NCBI GenBank assembly: GCA_907163375.1
Contig: CAJQUW010004594.1
Span: 124,001 to 188,000, forward strand
Length of the DNA: 64,000 nucleotides
Direction of reading: 5' to 3'
Origin: Prostheceraeus crozeri
Lineage: Eukaryota > Platyhelminthes > Polycladida > Euryleptidae
Below, piece by piece: positions 10,540-23,040 of the stretch. Made by a program: the position numbers and the translations under genes. Each line of letters begins with the position of its first letter. The first letter of the stretch is position 1. The notes under the pieces are model-generated. The model had not been told where the DNA came from and did not search any database. It was given only the letters and a program-made list of their open reading frames with translations.

Positions 10540-10965
10540 TTCTGCAAATATGCCAAAAGATCGTATCTCCGTGGTTGACATGCAAAAGACAGTTGCTGCA
10601 CAAGAGCTCATAAAGAGTATATGTAGAAACGGCTGCAGGCCAACACGGTGAGCATGGAACTATTGATCGTCCGCGAGGTGGAGCAAGGAATACTCGTTTG
10701 GATAGAATGCGTCTTTGTGTCCATCACTGAAGAGCATCCTGAATTAACTTTGGCACAAGTAAATGCTGAGTTGCGACTTCCCCTCTCAGAAAATGTGAAT
10801 ATTTGTGACAGCTAGGCTGCCAAAGCGTTGGATGGAGTCTGATAACGTTGAAACTGCTACGTGATGTGGCATAGCAACGAAACTCTGCAATAGTAAAAGC
10901 TGACAGATTACAAATGGCAAACTGTTTACGCCAAAACACACAGATAGAAAAGAAAGCGTACATTA
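10540..10965 (+). pseudogene. Decayed relative of the adjacent IS630-like transposase
   Basis: Fragments in shifting frames match the transposase at 8781-9817 in order. IDRPRGGARNTRLD (near 10665) matches ERPRGGRRHQKMD; EEHPELTLAQVNAELRLPLS (near 10730-10790) matches ESQPEFTLAQIKANLQARMP; VKADRLQMANCLRQNTQ (near 10890-10945) matches VKVERAEYANWYLHTIN. Divergence is much greater than a recent copy would show, so this is an older, distinct member of the family. The catalytic domain is missing and no ends were found. Confidence 0.6.
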
Positions 10966-11677
10966 TATTAATAAGAGCTCATAAGTGAAACCATAAATGA
11001 TAATAAAATAGTTGAATGAAGAGCATGGTCCTCTATGTACGTATAGAGCATAGAAATCTGCTATCTCTTATTCATTGTTTCTCTTAACAGTCATAACAGT
11101 TGAAAGAAACTTCGTAAACTTAATTGAAAAGGGCTGCTCGTGTGATTTTTAACCCATGATTTTCAAAATTTTCATGCAAAAATACAACAGAAACCGTCTA
11201 GAAATATAAAGTAAATTTCGAGAGATTTTCGTAATTGGACCGCATTACAATATGCAAACATAGTAATATTATTTGTATTTCTAATCTGAGCGCTTTACTT
11301 CTTATATCGTTTTTTAATATTCCATGATAATATTCGCGTTCCTTTTCGAATTAACTACATGGGCAGGTCTATAAAAAATTCGTACATTGATTCCCACATG
11401 TGTACGTATAATATCTACATGTAGGAAATTCATCGTTAGAGAGCATGCGCATAAGTGAATTCCATTAAATAGCTAGACCGTAATAATGATGTATTTTTAT
11501 CACTATTGCGGTCTTGCTTTGAAATTGATGGAAGTCTCAGATAAATTGAAGACTTTTTGATCTTGTTTGTACTGACACTGTTGGGCCATTGAAGTTATCA
11601 AAAGGAAAACTACAATCACCTACTTACCATGATGGCTGTACTTCCAAATATGCTTTAGCTTTTGCCTTAATTGACAT
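10966..11677. other. No gene seen
   Basis: AT-rich, with stops in all frames and no repeat recognised. Confidence 0.4.
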
Positions 11678-12495
11678 TACCCTGTGGTAAATGCGACGTC
11701 GGTCCATCGTCGGCCAAAAATATTGTGTTGGCTTGTGGTTGGTGGTTGATTAACTGTTGGGCCAAAATTTTATGCGGTTGGATTTTAGTGGCATTTCAGT
11801 TGGCCAAGGTCGGCCAATTATCTATGGTTGGATTGTGGTCGTATTTCAATTGACCTTGGTCGGACAATAGTATTGTTGGCTTTCCAATGCCAAGATCTTA
11901 AGAGGGATATCGGACATCATCTGGGAACGCTATCTTGACTTTTAAATCATCTTAGGAATTCTTTCAACATCAGAATTTTCTACAGTGCTGAATCCTCGAA
12001 TACTCTAGGTTTCATAGCGAATCATGCATTAATTTATAATGCATGTATCATGCATAAATTTATAATTATAGTGAAAAAGACGCAATTGCAGTTTTACATG
12101 GGCTGAAGCTGGATTTCTAAAGTAAAACCCACATTATACTCATTGTGTGTTTCCGATTTAAAACATGTTATTGATGATGTTCATTCTTTTTTAAATCATC
12201 GGTAGTGTCGAAATTGGTAGTGTTCGAGGATTCAGCACTGCAGAAAATTCTGATGTTGAAAGAATTCTTAAGATGATTTTAAAGTCAAGATAGCGTTCCC
12301 AGATGATGTCCGATATCCCTCTTAAGATCTTGGCATTGGGAAGCCAACAATACTCTTGTCCGACCAAGGTCAATTGAAATACCACTAAAATCCAACCGCA
12401 TAAAATTTTGGCCCAACAATTAATCTACCACAAACCACAAGCCTACACAATATTTTTGGCCGACGATGGACCGACGTCGCCATTACCAAAGGGTA
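11678..12495. mobile_element. Foldback element with arms of about 300 bp
   Basis: The left end TACCCTGTGGTAAATGCGAC and the right end, read inverted, TACCCTTTGGTAATGGCGAC begin two long arms (about 11678-12000 and 12207-12495). They are reverse complements nearly throughout, with shared landmarks GACGTCGGTCCATCGTCGGC, CCAAGATCTTAAGAGGGATA and GGAACGCTATCTTGACTTT. A spacer of about 200 bp separates them. The left arm repeats the phrase (T)GGTTGGATT(T/G)TGGTCG. There is no coding capacity. It is a long-TIR or foldback non-autonomous DNA element; no target duplication beyond TA was seen. Confidence 0.8.
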
Positions 12496-12736
12496 GCTCT
12501 GAAAATGTATGCAAATCATAGAGAATAACTGTGTTTATAAGTTTGGAGTACCACGTGCATTGCTCATTAATAATGGATTTCAAGTCACATCGACTATCTT
12601 CAGAGACTTTGTGTCAAGCATTCGACGATTCATTATCCACAGGGCAACTGTGATAGAGAACGTTTCCACAGAGAACTGAAGGATACTACTGTATATCATG
12701 CATGGGTGGAGATTGGAAAGAAAATTTACAAAAAGG

Positions 12737-13010
12737 ACACTTTAAACTGTGCAATACGAAAGCTACTTATGAAACTGATGTACAAAGCGAGAATAACCAA
12801 ACGAATAAAAACACGATTGTTCGCACTCATTCTCTACGAAAGCGATGGGGTCTCCTATTGGATGATAAAGATAATCCAATAGGAAAGCCAATTGCTTTCA
12901 TAGTGTATAAACACGAACAATAGTGCTCTCGTTCATTTTGATATTCTCGTTTTGTACATCAGTTTCGTAGTCAAAATCTGTCAGCTTTCGTACTCTACAA
13001 TTCACAATGG
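12737..13010. mobile_element. Hairpin MITE related to the copy at 61134
   Basis: The two halves (to about 12865 and from about 12880) are inverted copies. ACGAAAGCTACTTATGAAAC and TGATGTACAAAGCGAGAAT on the left match inverted sequence on the right. The centre is the palindrome TCCTATTGGAT with ATCCAATAGGA. The family also occurs as a half copy at 61134-61280, where the terminus is the cleaner TACACTGTAAACTTTGCAAC. It is non-coding. Confidence 0.7.
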
Positions 13011-13019
13011 AGCGTATTG

Positions 13020-14700
13020 CACAACAACACAATCAACTCCTTTTGAGTAAGTTTTTGGTCGAAAATTCAAATGTGACTTTATAAGTCTGAATGAAGATAA
13101 ACAATTTCACCTCGAAATGTCCAAAATTTGTTGTGTGTTTAAAAATTGCTGTCAGAAGACCTTTATCTACGCGTTTTACAGATCCTATTGCTGTCAAACG
13201 TCGTCTTTCGGAGCAAGTTGTTGAGACTACTGATGGACGGTTTTTGAACTTAAACTTACGTAAAGTAATGCGGTAAGCGAAGTTAATACTTATTTTGTCA
13301 TTATCAAAATTTGTACTATTGCACTACCAGTCATGCGCACTTATAACCAGATTGCTATCGTTGACTATACTTTGAAATATTAACAAATTGTGTTAACATG
13401 CACTATTAGGCCTATGACATAATGTGTGTATGTATAAATCTTTTTTTGACGGGGGATCATGTGGTAACATTCATGTCATTGATCTTGCGACATGAATACG
13501 GTTCATTTGTGAACATCGCTAAATGACTTGCTTGATTATACATAGACGGATGTGCATATGGGATACAGCAGGTTAGATACGTCAAGGCATTTATCGACTA
13601 TTGGAGGTGCTAGTCATGTGTATCTCACTAAATGAGCACAAAAATGAATACCAATTAAGTACTGAGCTTTCGAACTCAAAGAGCACAGTATTTTAGGACT
13701 CCTTTCTTAGTCGTTCTATAGTATTCAGGTTCAGTACTCTTTCCATGGAGTCGATCATAAAATACGGAAATTCATTCGATTCTTATGTCTTCCAATCAGA
13801 GTTGAAAAAGTCGGAATTTTAATTAATTCCTATCCGAATCTTATTGAAGAATGCTTATGAACCCAAAGTCCAGGATAAATAATGCACAACTCGAAAAAAA
13901 TCAAACAAGCAAGACAGACCTTGTAATTATTAATAGATTGAACCAAAAATTGAACTCTGAATTGATCATGCGGACAACAAGCCCGATTATTACTTTCTAA
14001 TCATTTCTACTCCATGTTCATTCACCATCGCATTAGTTTTAAATATTGTCGACATTAATTATCCCCTCAGTTGTGGTAGCTAATAAAACCATCGATTGGT
14101 TTGTTACATATTATCATATATTCACCTTATCTTTTAGTAGTCAGCTGTTTAGCAGCTGAGTCTTATATTTTTCAAGTTTTTACAATCAAGTTCAAATGAA
14201 AAAATTTTACGAGACAAACAAAAGCAAAACTATATTTTTATGAATTAATTTTTGTTAACAGTCAGGTTTTTTGGTTTATCATATCGCAGAAACTGTTTGA
14301 TAAGAAGATAATGCAATCTTAGAATTATGTAATTTCATGTCTTTGAATATTTATCTTTCACTTATGGCCTAAAAGATCAATCAGATTACTTGCCAACTTA
14401 TATCTACCGCAAAATAAAGAAGGCATATTCGTTTATAGATCACAAGACACATATCCGTTTTCAACGAATATGATAACCGGAATAGATCAGAATTATACTA
14501 ACATAAGCTTGTAATAATTGAGCTTGAAATCAGTAGATTCCCAATCGACCATTACACAACATAAAACCGTTAGTTGAGTATATGATTTTCATGAAATTAT
14601 GCAAATATCTAATATATGTAAAACACTTTCAAATATTTCTCAGACAACTCGGTGTAATTTCATTGTAATCACTAATTACTGGCAATTTCATGTAAATGAT
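13020..14700. other. No gene seen; one weak dispersed repeat
   Basis: AT-rich sequence. A stretch at about 13600-13745 (GGAGGTGCTA, then CAGGTTCAGTACTCTTT) resembles, inverted, 55305-55405, suggesting a low-copy repeat. No coding motif was recognised. Confidence 0.4.
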
Positions 14701-14789
14701 CATAGACATCGGATTATACTATATTAGCGCTATATTAGCACTAACATCATTACACTAATATGCTTATATAATATAATCAGATGTCTATG
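14701..14789. repeat. Short hairpin element with CATAGACATC termini
   Basis: CATAGACATCGGATTATA at 14701 is matched by TATAATCAGATGTCTATG ending at 14789, around a short AT-rich core containing two ATATTAGC(G/A)C phrases. The size and symmetry suggest a very small MITE. Confidence 0.6.
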
Positions 14790-17627
14790 TAAATAATCAA
14801 AGATAATATGAATATACTTACATTTTATATAGCAGGTCTGTGATGATTCTGTAGGAAATGCAATCATTGTGCGTCTAAGATGGATACAGTTAGTAAATGT
14901 TGTCATACGAATAATTTATTATTTTTTATTTTGCGAATGTCGTTTCTTATTATTCTACAACATCTTTGATGAAAAGACAATTATCGCAATATTACTGTTT
15001 TGCATACGCATACATTTGTTTACATACTTCCAACAGTTTAAGCGTTGACATGATAATTATAAGGTCCACCTTGCATACTGGAGTAGGTTTAATGCAAATC
15101 ATGTACTCCATTCGCATAGATGTGATTGGTAACAGTCGAAATTGTAACTTAAAAACACGGATAAAATAGTTTACATATTTTTTGTTTAAATATCTGAATG
15201 CTTTTACAGATCTACCTGCATAAATGGTGTCCAACCAATTTCATGTTCCCTTTGCCACATGCCTGGATTTGCAGACGGTTTCTGGATAATATGCTTAAAC
15301 CTGAAAGTTGCTTGTCCTACCAACTTGAAATTGAGTCTAATTTGTTTTATGAATTTTAATTGATAGACATTGTGTTGGGCATTAATTATTAATTGATAAG
15401 TACTAAAATTCTAAATTACCGTGCAGTTATTTTTTAACCGATAAGTACCTACTACTAAAAATGAATTTCTGTCCATTTTGTGAATTTAAATCCTTCTCGC
15501 ACAATGTTATCGAAAAACATAAGTACATGTACGGTATCTGCATTCGAACATAAAAGTCACTAAATCGGGTGTCAAGTGTTTTGTAGATGGTTGCAATAAT
15601 GAAACCAAATTTACATTAAGATCTATATTGAAGCATTTTACTTGTCACTACAAGGAAAATGTCACAGATATTAGCGTTGTACCAAACCTGCCAAAGAAAG
15701 AGATCAAACAGAGGATTCACCTCAGTCAGTTAATGATGCAGTGCATCATGATGAGTCTGGGCAAATGACGCCGTTAAGAATGTACAACAACACGATAGAA
15801 ATGCTGGGTTCCAAGATAATCCAATTTTACGTTTCACTCTATACTATTCACAATACGACAAAAAAAGGATGCTAGGGCAATTTGCCTGTCATGTTCAAAT
15901 TTGTTATCATATTTTGGTTCAAGTTTAAACAACTTATATTATTGTCATGATTCAATTATAGGAAATCAAATTTCAAGTGAATCTTATTACAATTTTCATG
16001 ATTTTTCTACGACAATTTCTTCTTTGCTCTCCGACTCTTACGTTTCTCAACACATGAAAGAAAATCTTTTAATGCCAGATGTAGAATGTGTTACGCTTGA
16101 TGAATGCAAGAAACATAATTTCAGTTACATACGAATTGGAGATATGTTGCGGTTGGTGTTCTCAAATTCCTCGTTTATGAAATATTGTATATTTGACAGT
16201 GGAGACATCGCCATACTTCATTACATACCTGAAAGGATTAGTTGATCCAGCTATTCATTTAGGACTTTATATGGATGATTTCGAGATATGTAACCCTATT
16301 GGAAAATCGAAGAACAAGCAGAAGCTTGTTGGGATTTATTTCTCAATCCTTAATGTTCAGCCTTCAATGATTTCGAATATAAACAATATTTTCTTAGTTT
16401 GCACTTTCAAAAGAGCTATGTAAAAATTTATGGCATGCAAACAATTTTAAAAACATTAATTACGGAGTTAAACAGTATTTATTTTGAAGATGTTTTTGTG
16501 CCAAAACTAAATGCCAGACTTCCAGTAGTTGCTTGCTTCATTGCAGGTGCCGATTTGAGTCAGCACGAAGTATGCGGAATCAGTTTGTCATTTTCTTCTG
16601 GTCATATCTGTCGTTACTGCACAGCATTGCATGCTAATTTGCGGATGGTCGCAAATAATGATCAAGAAATAGATGTTCGAAGAATTCATAACGATTTTTA
16701 TTCCCGTAATAGCCAAGTGGGTTTCATGAATTCACCAATTCTGAGTGACATACCTTACATTACTCTCCCTCACTTTGCAGCTCCTGATGTGATGCATGAT
16801 ATGCTATCTTCTGGTTTCAGTCAGAATGTTATTTGTATTCTATTTGATGAAATGATATTGAAGAAGGAAATTTCTTTAGATACATTGAAAGAAATCCTTT
16901 CAATCGGGTTTCCCTTTCTAAAAAATGACGTAATTTTCCCTGAATCAGATCCGTAAAGGAAGCTTGCCAGTTAATGCCGCCGAAACTTTGAAGCTAATGA
17001 TGGGAATCCCAATATTTTTATGTCCTTACATTAATGACCCACTTGAATCCAAACACTGGCTTCTCTTCATTAACCACGTTTCTTTTGCTAAAATGGCTCT
17101 GATGCCCAACATTGATGCATATCATTGTGAAGAGATGTACTCTTGTAATTACGAGCAACAGAAGCTTGTCAATGAATATTTTTTGCACAAATTACGGACC
17201 ATTTGCAAATATCATTACATAACAAAACACTACCACGAGTTTGCCCATTTTTACGGAACTATCCGTTTTATGTGGTGAATGCGCTTTGAGTCACTGCACC
17301 AGGTCCTTAAACGTCACGTCAAATTAATAGGCAATTGAAGGGCTTGGGCGTAAAAGGGGATAAGCCACATTTTTTCGAAAATGGAGATATTTCATGTGAT
17401 GATTAAGTGCATCATAAAGCTTCGTTTATACGACGATCTGAACTTTCCTTGCATGGTTTCCAGAAAGTGCATAAGGGGATAAGCCACATCACTTTGGCAT
17501 GAATAAGGGGATAAGCCACAACTACACTTGAAAGTCTGCGGCCTATATTACTATAGGTGAGCAGAAGACGATGAACTAAAACGTTGTCTCGTGTTTCTCC
17601 CTACGCTTGAGCGAGTGACGCATCCTC

Positions 17628-17690
17628 TGATCCTCCATTAAGATCCTCCATTAAGATCCTCCATGAAGATCCTCCATGAAGATCCTCCAA
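17628..17690. repeat. Microsatellite-like array, unit GATCCTCCATKAA
   Basis: Five near-perfect units of about 13 bases (GATCCTCCATTAA changing to GATCCTCCATGAA) inside the 5' part of the transposon at 17333-19339. Confidence 0.8.
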
Positions 17691-17699
17691 GATTCTCCC

Positions 17700-18463
17700 C
17701 AATTCTATCGCAGAACCTTCTGCAGTGACTTCAATATTGGATTGAAGCTACCCAAATCCGACACATGTTGCAAGTGTGATCGTCTCAGGATCCAAATAGA
17801 CAATGAACAGGATGATTATGAAAGGGGCTGATGAAGTCGCTAGCATCTTGCTTCAGCATCTGCAGACAAACGAGTTGAAGGAGGATCTTGTCGTGTTCAG
17901 CGATAATTGCAAGGGACAGAACAAAAATTGGACCATCATGTCGTTGTGGTACAATCTGGTGAAGGAAAAGAAGTTCCGAAGCATTACACACGTCTTCCTT
18001 GTGACAGGTCACACGCATTTGCCATGTGATCGGGACTTCGGTCATATTGAAAAAGCAAGCCGATGAAAATAACACGTGTGGGCCTCAGAAGTGGGCAGTA
18101 CTTATCGCATCCATCAACAAGTTCAAAGTAAAGATGCTGACTGTGAATGACTTCAAGAAGATGTCCAAGCTTCCAATAAAGCGGCCAACGCGGACTATCG
18201 ACGGACAGAAGCTGGAATTCTCCAAGGCTCAAGTTTTCCGCTTCGATGATGAACATCCCGGGAAGATGCTGTTGAAAGTCTCACTCAGTGGTCTATTCAA
18301 CAAAGCCTTGATTGAGCCTGAAACAAGAGGCATTAGAACACGATTATCCACAGTTCCTTACAAAAACAATGAGTGTGTTACAGTCAAGCAGCCAATTTGC
18401 GTGATGTGCTCAGTCTTCTGCCATACATTCCTACCGGGTCGCATCATTTCTATCAGCAACTGA
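17700..18463 (+). pseudogene. Transposase remnant ('SDNC.GQNKN...GHTH' family)
   Basis: An N-terminal metal-binding stretch, FNIGLKLPKSDTCCKCD, lies near 17730-17780. The core segment is VVFSDNCKGQNKNWTIMSLW near 17890, then THVFLVTGHTHLPCDRDFGH near 17990-18050. These blocks are shared by a group of uncharacterised animal proteins (I believe the DUF7869-type domain) with an RNase H-like look; the Asp of SDNC and the Asp/Glu near GHTH...IEK are likely catalytic. About 100 codons usually found between the two parts appear deleted near 17810. The frame changes near 18060 before the C-terminal part that ends at 18463. It is inactive. The family assignment is from memory and should be searched. 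Confidence 0.6.
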
Positions 18464-20149
18464 AAGGTGACTCAACGGTGGACACTGATATTTGCGTGGA
18501 AGACATGGATGAGGATGAACATTAACATTACCGCATATGTAAATGTAGCCAGTACATGTAGGCCTACATGTACAAAGTAAAACATTTTAATAGTCAGATT
18601 TGAAAATGACAGTCTGTTTTTTACAAATTACGAGTGATGTATGCGTTTTATATTAAACTGTTTAAATCAACTTACTACTTTCCCGTTTTTTATCTTGTAT
18701 TGCTCTAACATTACACATGTTGTAGTTTTGTGAGTAAGCCTATACTAACGACATTTTAACATTAGGCCTAGAGTAGAGATGACTTGCTCGATGCTTGCAG
18801 TTTAAGAATGAAATAAACTTCATAGTTTACTAATTGTAGAATCATTTTGAATTTTGTGTTCAATACTTTAATGCCGTTTTTGTGAAAGGTGATGTGCTTA
18901 GACGGGATTATTTCGATAGTACCGGTATAGGGCCTGAATGCAATATAATCCAAATCAGAGTTGCACAAATATGTAAAATGCAAAATTCTATTTGATGCGC
19001 GTAAATACAATTTGCAGTATATACTTGCTGAAATGGCTAAAAAGGAAGATATTAAATTTCAACATTTTGTTGTTCCAAATCTTTGCACGTAAAAGGGGAT
19101 AAGCCACACAAATGCAGTTGCAAGTGTACAATTGGATTCCTGTACAAGTCAATCTGCTGAATCAATTGCTTCGATACTTTGTCATTATGTAATTGATACG
19201 TATGGCATTATATTCTCACACTACCAGGAGATAAGCCTGCATACTTTTTGCACATTGTTATGCTAAATAATTTAAATCTGCTCTCCTGTAAAATTAGGTA
19301 AGTGTGGCTTATCCCCTTTTACGCCCAAGCCCTTCAATTATATTAACGCGTCACACCTGGTATCCTCAGAAAGTTTGCATCATCTACAACACTGATATAT
19401 GTCTCAGTATCTGTCCTAATGGTATTACAGAACTTGATGCGGACACTATCACGTATGAAGAGGTTTCTTTAATCAGTAGTGCTCTGAGACTACCACGAGA
19501 AGAAGTTCTCTTAGACAATCTGAAGTCGGCAAATTCAGTAATTATTGGAAGACACCAATATCGTGTTGGAAGCTACATCATAATCTCAGTTGATAGATCT
19601 GCTCATGAGCCTGAGTTCGCAATCATAGGGAAGCTGATAATGTATGAGAATACTTGGTATGCTGTTATAATTAATGCTTGTGTTATATATTTAGAGTGTT
19701 GTTTATGCTACGAGGTGATCGATTTTGACAGTGCATTTGCAGTTGCCTTTGACCAAATTCCATTTTTTCATCCTCCAATCAGTGAAGTTTTGATCAAAGG
19801 ACGTCGATTTCTACATGCTGAATACAATGTCTAACTCTTCTTGGACTGTGCTTCTGAAGTAAACATGCTGCTTAAATTCTTGCTGATTTTTGGCATGAAG
19901 ATCTCACTTCAATATAAAATTTTGATTTAATGGGCATATGTGTTATGCGTGTCTGTGAATATAGAAGAATATCTTAGGAATATTTGTTTTTGTTACTATT
20001 CATGTAAAACTAACAACTGTACGCGTTGGGATTTGATGACCCCCTTCTAACGATCAGCCTATGAAGATTATAGTAAATTTCACCTTTAAGCCACCATTTT
20101 CTCATCTAAAGACTGTAGAAAACAAGACGCATTTCACTGATCAAGCTGA

Positions 20150-20325
20150 TATTTGGATGTTTATAGCGATTTGGTATATTTCCGATACGAAAATTGTTTC
20201 CTATGCGAAAATTTCGTATCTGTTTCGTATGTAACGATACGAACAACTCCTTCTGTGATTGACTGATTTACGAATACATACCAAAATCCTTCGTATATGT
20301 TTGGTATTGAGCGATTTACAGTGTA
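20150..20325. mobile_element. MITE end with TTTACAGTGTA terminus
   Basis: The right end GAGCGATTTACAGTGTA closes at 20325. The body is rich in CATAC(C/G)AAA and TTCGTAT words, including an inverted TTTCGTATC/GATACGAAA pair. It resembles the outer arms of the large element at 26709-30637. The left terminus is not recognisable, so this is a truncated or diverged copy. Confidence 0.55.
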
Positions 20326-20640
20326 CAGAGTTAGTAACGGGGGGACAGAAAAAACGGAATTCTGAATATATCATAGATCGGGTGAGGTACCCCCTATATT
20401 TTGATGCATGTTTGCATCAATCTCAAGAATTATCAAAATCTTGAAAAAAAGACGGAAAATTAGGCTGATGATTGTATATATAGGCCTACTTTGATAATCG
20501 GATCATGTATCTTTGAAAATTATCTCTAGTTATTTTTGAAAATGAAAATAATGATTATATTTTAGGCTGTAATATAACGAAATTGATGTCATATCAATAA
20601 ACCGAATATGAATATCAATGAATATGAAAAGTTTTGATTG

Positions 20641-20729
20641 TTGCACTATCCGGGTTCTGCTACCGGATATTCAACTATCCGGTACCGGATACCGGATAGT
20701 CAAAATTTCCACTATCCGGTGCAACCCTA
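20641..20729. mobile_element. One end of a hAT-like element
   Basis: Repeated ATCCGGT/ACCGGAT words end in TCCGGTGCAACCCTA, which inverted is TAGGGTTGCACCGGA. This is the usual terminus of many animal hAT transposons ('AGGGTTGCACCGG' with nested CCGG words). The partner end was not found nearby. Confidence 0.5.
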
Positions 20730-20739
20730 ATCTCTACCA

Positions 20740-23010
20740 CCTCATCCACCGCAGCTAGACATCTAATTCCCGAACTCTCATTGGATAATATAGCCAAGAG
20801 ATTCTTAGCTTGAGCGCTGTATGGATGAGAGAAACAATAAGTCCTGCGCTTAGGAAAATTGTCAGTCATTGAAGCAAACGTTTTTATATATGATGTTATC
20901 CTTATCCGGCCTTTTCACTCCAGCTTTGATGAAAAAACATTTTTTTGCTGAAAACATTGACTGCATATTTTTATGTTATAGGCTATCAGAAACAATCACA
21001 AAACTTATGCATTCCCCTTTATGCCATGCAACAGCAGAATAGATCGTGAATGTGTGTGCATAGGAGTTTCCAGTACTTACAGTTTGTAGTCTGCGCTTAT
21101 TCATTCGCGCATCTGTCAAGAATTCTTTTCAGTATGTCCATGCTGTAAAACGGCTTTGAATATCCTTCGGGATGAAAACACCATATTATAATGTATTGAA
21201 TTCGTTAGTAATTAAATGAATCCAACTTCTAGTCCGGGAGCTAGCGAGAAGTTGTGCAGGGAACGAGGTATCACATAAATCCATTAATTTCTATATTAAG
21301 TCGTTTCATCTTGATGTTTAATTCCTTCACATAAGCACAAAAATATTTTTTGGTATAAATTGCAGGAAAACACAAAATACGACGTAATTGTCGTACATGC
21401 ATGTTTGTCTCTTGCCTAAGGTATTATATATATTATAAAAACAACCTCAGATTCGAAAAATTCAGGGAATTTGAACCGAGCAGGTGGGTTGAACAACTCT
21501 AATTTAAAAATTTGAAATTTGTGGTGGAAAAAAACGGAAAGCAATCTGTATTACAGAACTTTAAATGCAGATTGATGTGAACCGGGTTTAAGACGGATTT
21601 CAAGTTGATTATAGAAAATTTGTAAGGCCAACTTTGTAGATAATCAATCAAAATAATATGCGGTGCTTACATAACGACTGAAACATAATATTTCTTAATT
21701 ATCTTTGCAGATGTCGAAAGACGAAAGTTTGATCCTTGTTTGAACCGAAGTGAATCAGTCTACTAAATATGAAAGATGAAAAAAATGAAATGTAGGTGAA
21801 CAGAAAGACAGTATTGGACTGTAAATTTGACTGCGGGTCTGAGACGGGCTGGGGGAGGTGGGGATCCACTGACACCTTTCCCGTAGCTACGCGTCTGTAC
21901 AACCATCTTACATGCTGAAAGACGATAATCGTATCAGTCTGATCAACGTAAAGTAATGACATAATTGCAATTGAGCAATTGATTGGTCATACGGGAGGTC
22001 CAATTACATTAATTGATTGTTGACAAAAAGTGAGACCAATAAAATTGAAATTAATTTTTTCCAGTTCATAACATGGAATTCATTTTTTATTGTGTAACAG
22101 ATTAGGTAGGAGAGTGGACATGTTCGACAGTTCGACAGTTGTACATGTACGAGTATGTCCTACGTTTTAGAGTGAGTCATTTAAAAAATGTCAAAATACA
22201 TGTACTTCGAATGCTTTTAGATTAGCTCTCTGTGAATTGTGTGTATGACCTGCGTATGTGATTGATATGCACAAATCGATTTCATAAAATTGAAAATATA
22301 TTTCGTGTAGGACTCTAGGCCTATTGTGATACAGCTTCATTGATTCACGACATGATTGAAGGGTTGCATGCACATTGCACAATTATGTAATAGGCGATAT
22401 CAGATATTTAAATTCAAAAGGAGGAAGAATCAATATACTTTCATCCAGAAGTCCACATGCACAGCGACTTCCTATGAATGACAGTGCCGGTGCGGCACTG
22501 TAAATTGATCTTGGATTGCTATGATTTGCATGTACATGTAGAATTCTGAACATAATACAAGTCAACATAATACTAACAAACAATATTATCACTTGTACAC
22601 ATCATGTGAGGTTTTCTATGTCTGATAGAAAATTGCCACTGAATCTACGTACGTATGTCTTGACTATCTACCTGCACACATTCTACATTTGCGCATTATG
22701 TAGTGTAGGATATGCAACAATGAAAAAAGTCAATGCTTAGATGAACAATGTCATAAACAGCTTGACTTTGTACAACTGTTGTTGTCTGTCTATCATGAAA
22801 TTTACTATTTACGTAGCATAAAGTACTCTTATTTTAAGTTGCAGAGAAATTGGAAGACACATTGTCAACTGTCAAAAATGACGGCTCCGTCCTTCTAGTG
22901 TAATTGTCTGCTTCAACCAACGAAGGCGATAATGTGAAACGCAAATGTGCAAAGCTGACTGGTAAAACGTGTTGATATGAACAGTTGAATGAAACAATTT
23001 AGCAATCATT
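20740..23010. other. No gene seen
   Basis: More than 2 kb of AT-rich sequence with only short ORFs lacking known motifs. No inverted repeats linking to other elements were recognised. Confidence 0.4.
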
Positions 23011-23040
23011 GAATTCTTGAAATGGTACTCTTTAAATATT

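Larger units (their letters stand above)
17333..19339. mobile_element. DNA transposon with 37-bp terminal inverted repeats
   Basis: Both ends begin AATTGAAGGGCTTGGGCG and stay identical for 37 bases, through the motif GGGGATAAGCCACA. That motif recurs inside both ends: about 17470, 17506 and 19090 in full, with a weaker version at 19225. The element sits inside the gene fossil 15461-19834 and separates its C-terminal part. I could not prove a target-site duplication. The interior encodes remnants of a transposase (17700-18463). Confidence 0.85.
15461..19834 (+). pseudogene. Zinc-finger transposase-like gene, split by an inserted transposon
   Basis: The ATG at 15461 opens a C2H2-like finger (CPFCEFKSFSHNVIEKHKY), followed by a second finger-like segment (CFVDGCNNETKFTLRSILKH). 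After a degraded stretch come conserved blocks: LYMDDFEICNPIG near 16270, YGMQTILKTLITEL near 16430, HEVCGISLSFSSGHICRYC near 16565-16620, and LPHFAAPDVMHDMLSSG near 16765. Next are VNAAETLKLMMGIP near 16975 and MRFESLHQVLKRHVK near 17278. The C-terminal part resumes at 19340 and runs to 19834, beyond the inserted element 17333-19339. I know this block order from many uncharacterised invertebrate proteins that look transposon-derived, but I cannot name the superfamily. Several frame changes (for example near 16200, 16420 and 16960) make it a pseudogene. Confidence 0.6.

Noticed and set aside
20675-20869. Minus-strand ORF as the C-terminus of a hAT transposase
   Set aside because: It overlaps a hAT-like end but lacks the dimerisation-domain signature expected of hAT transposases.
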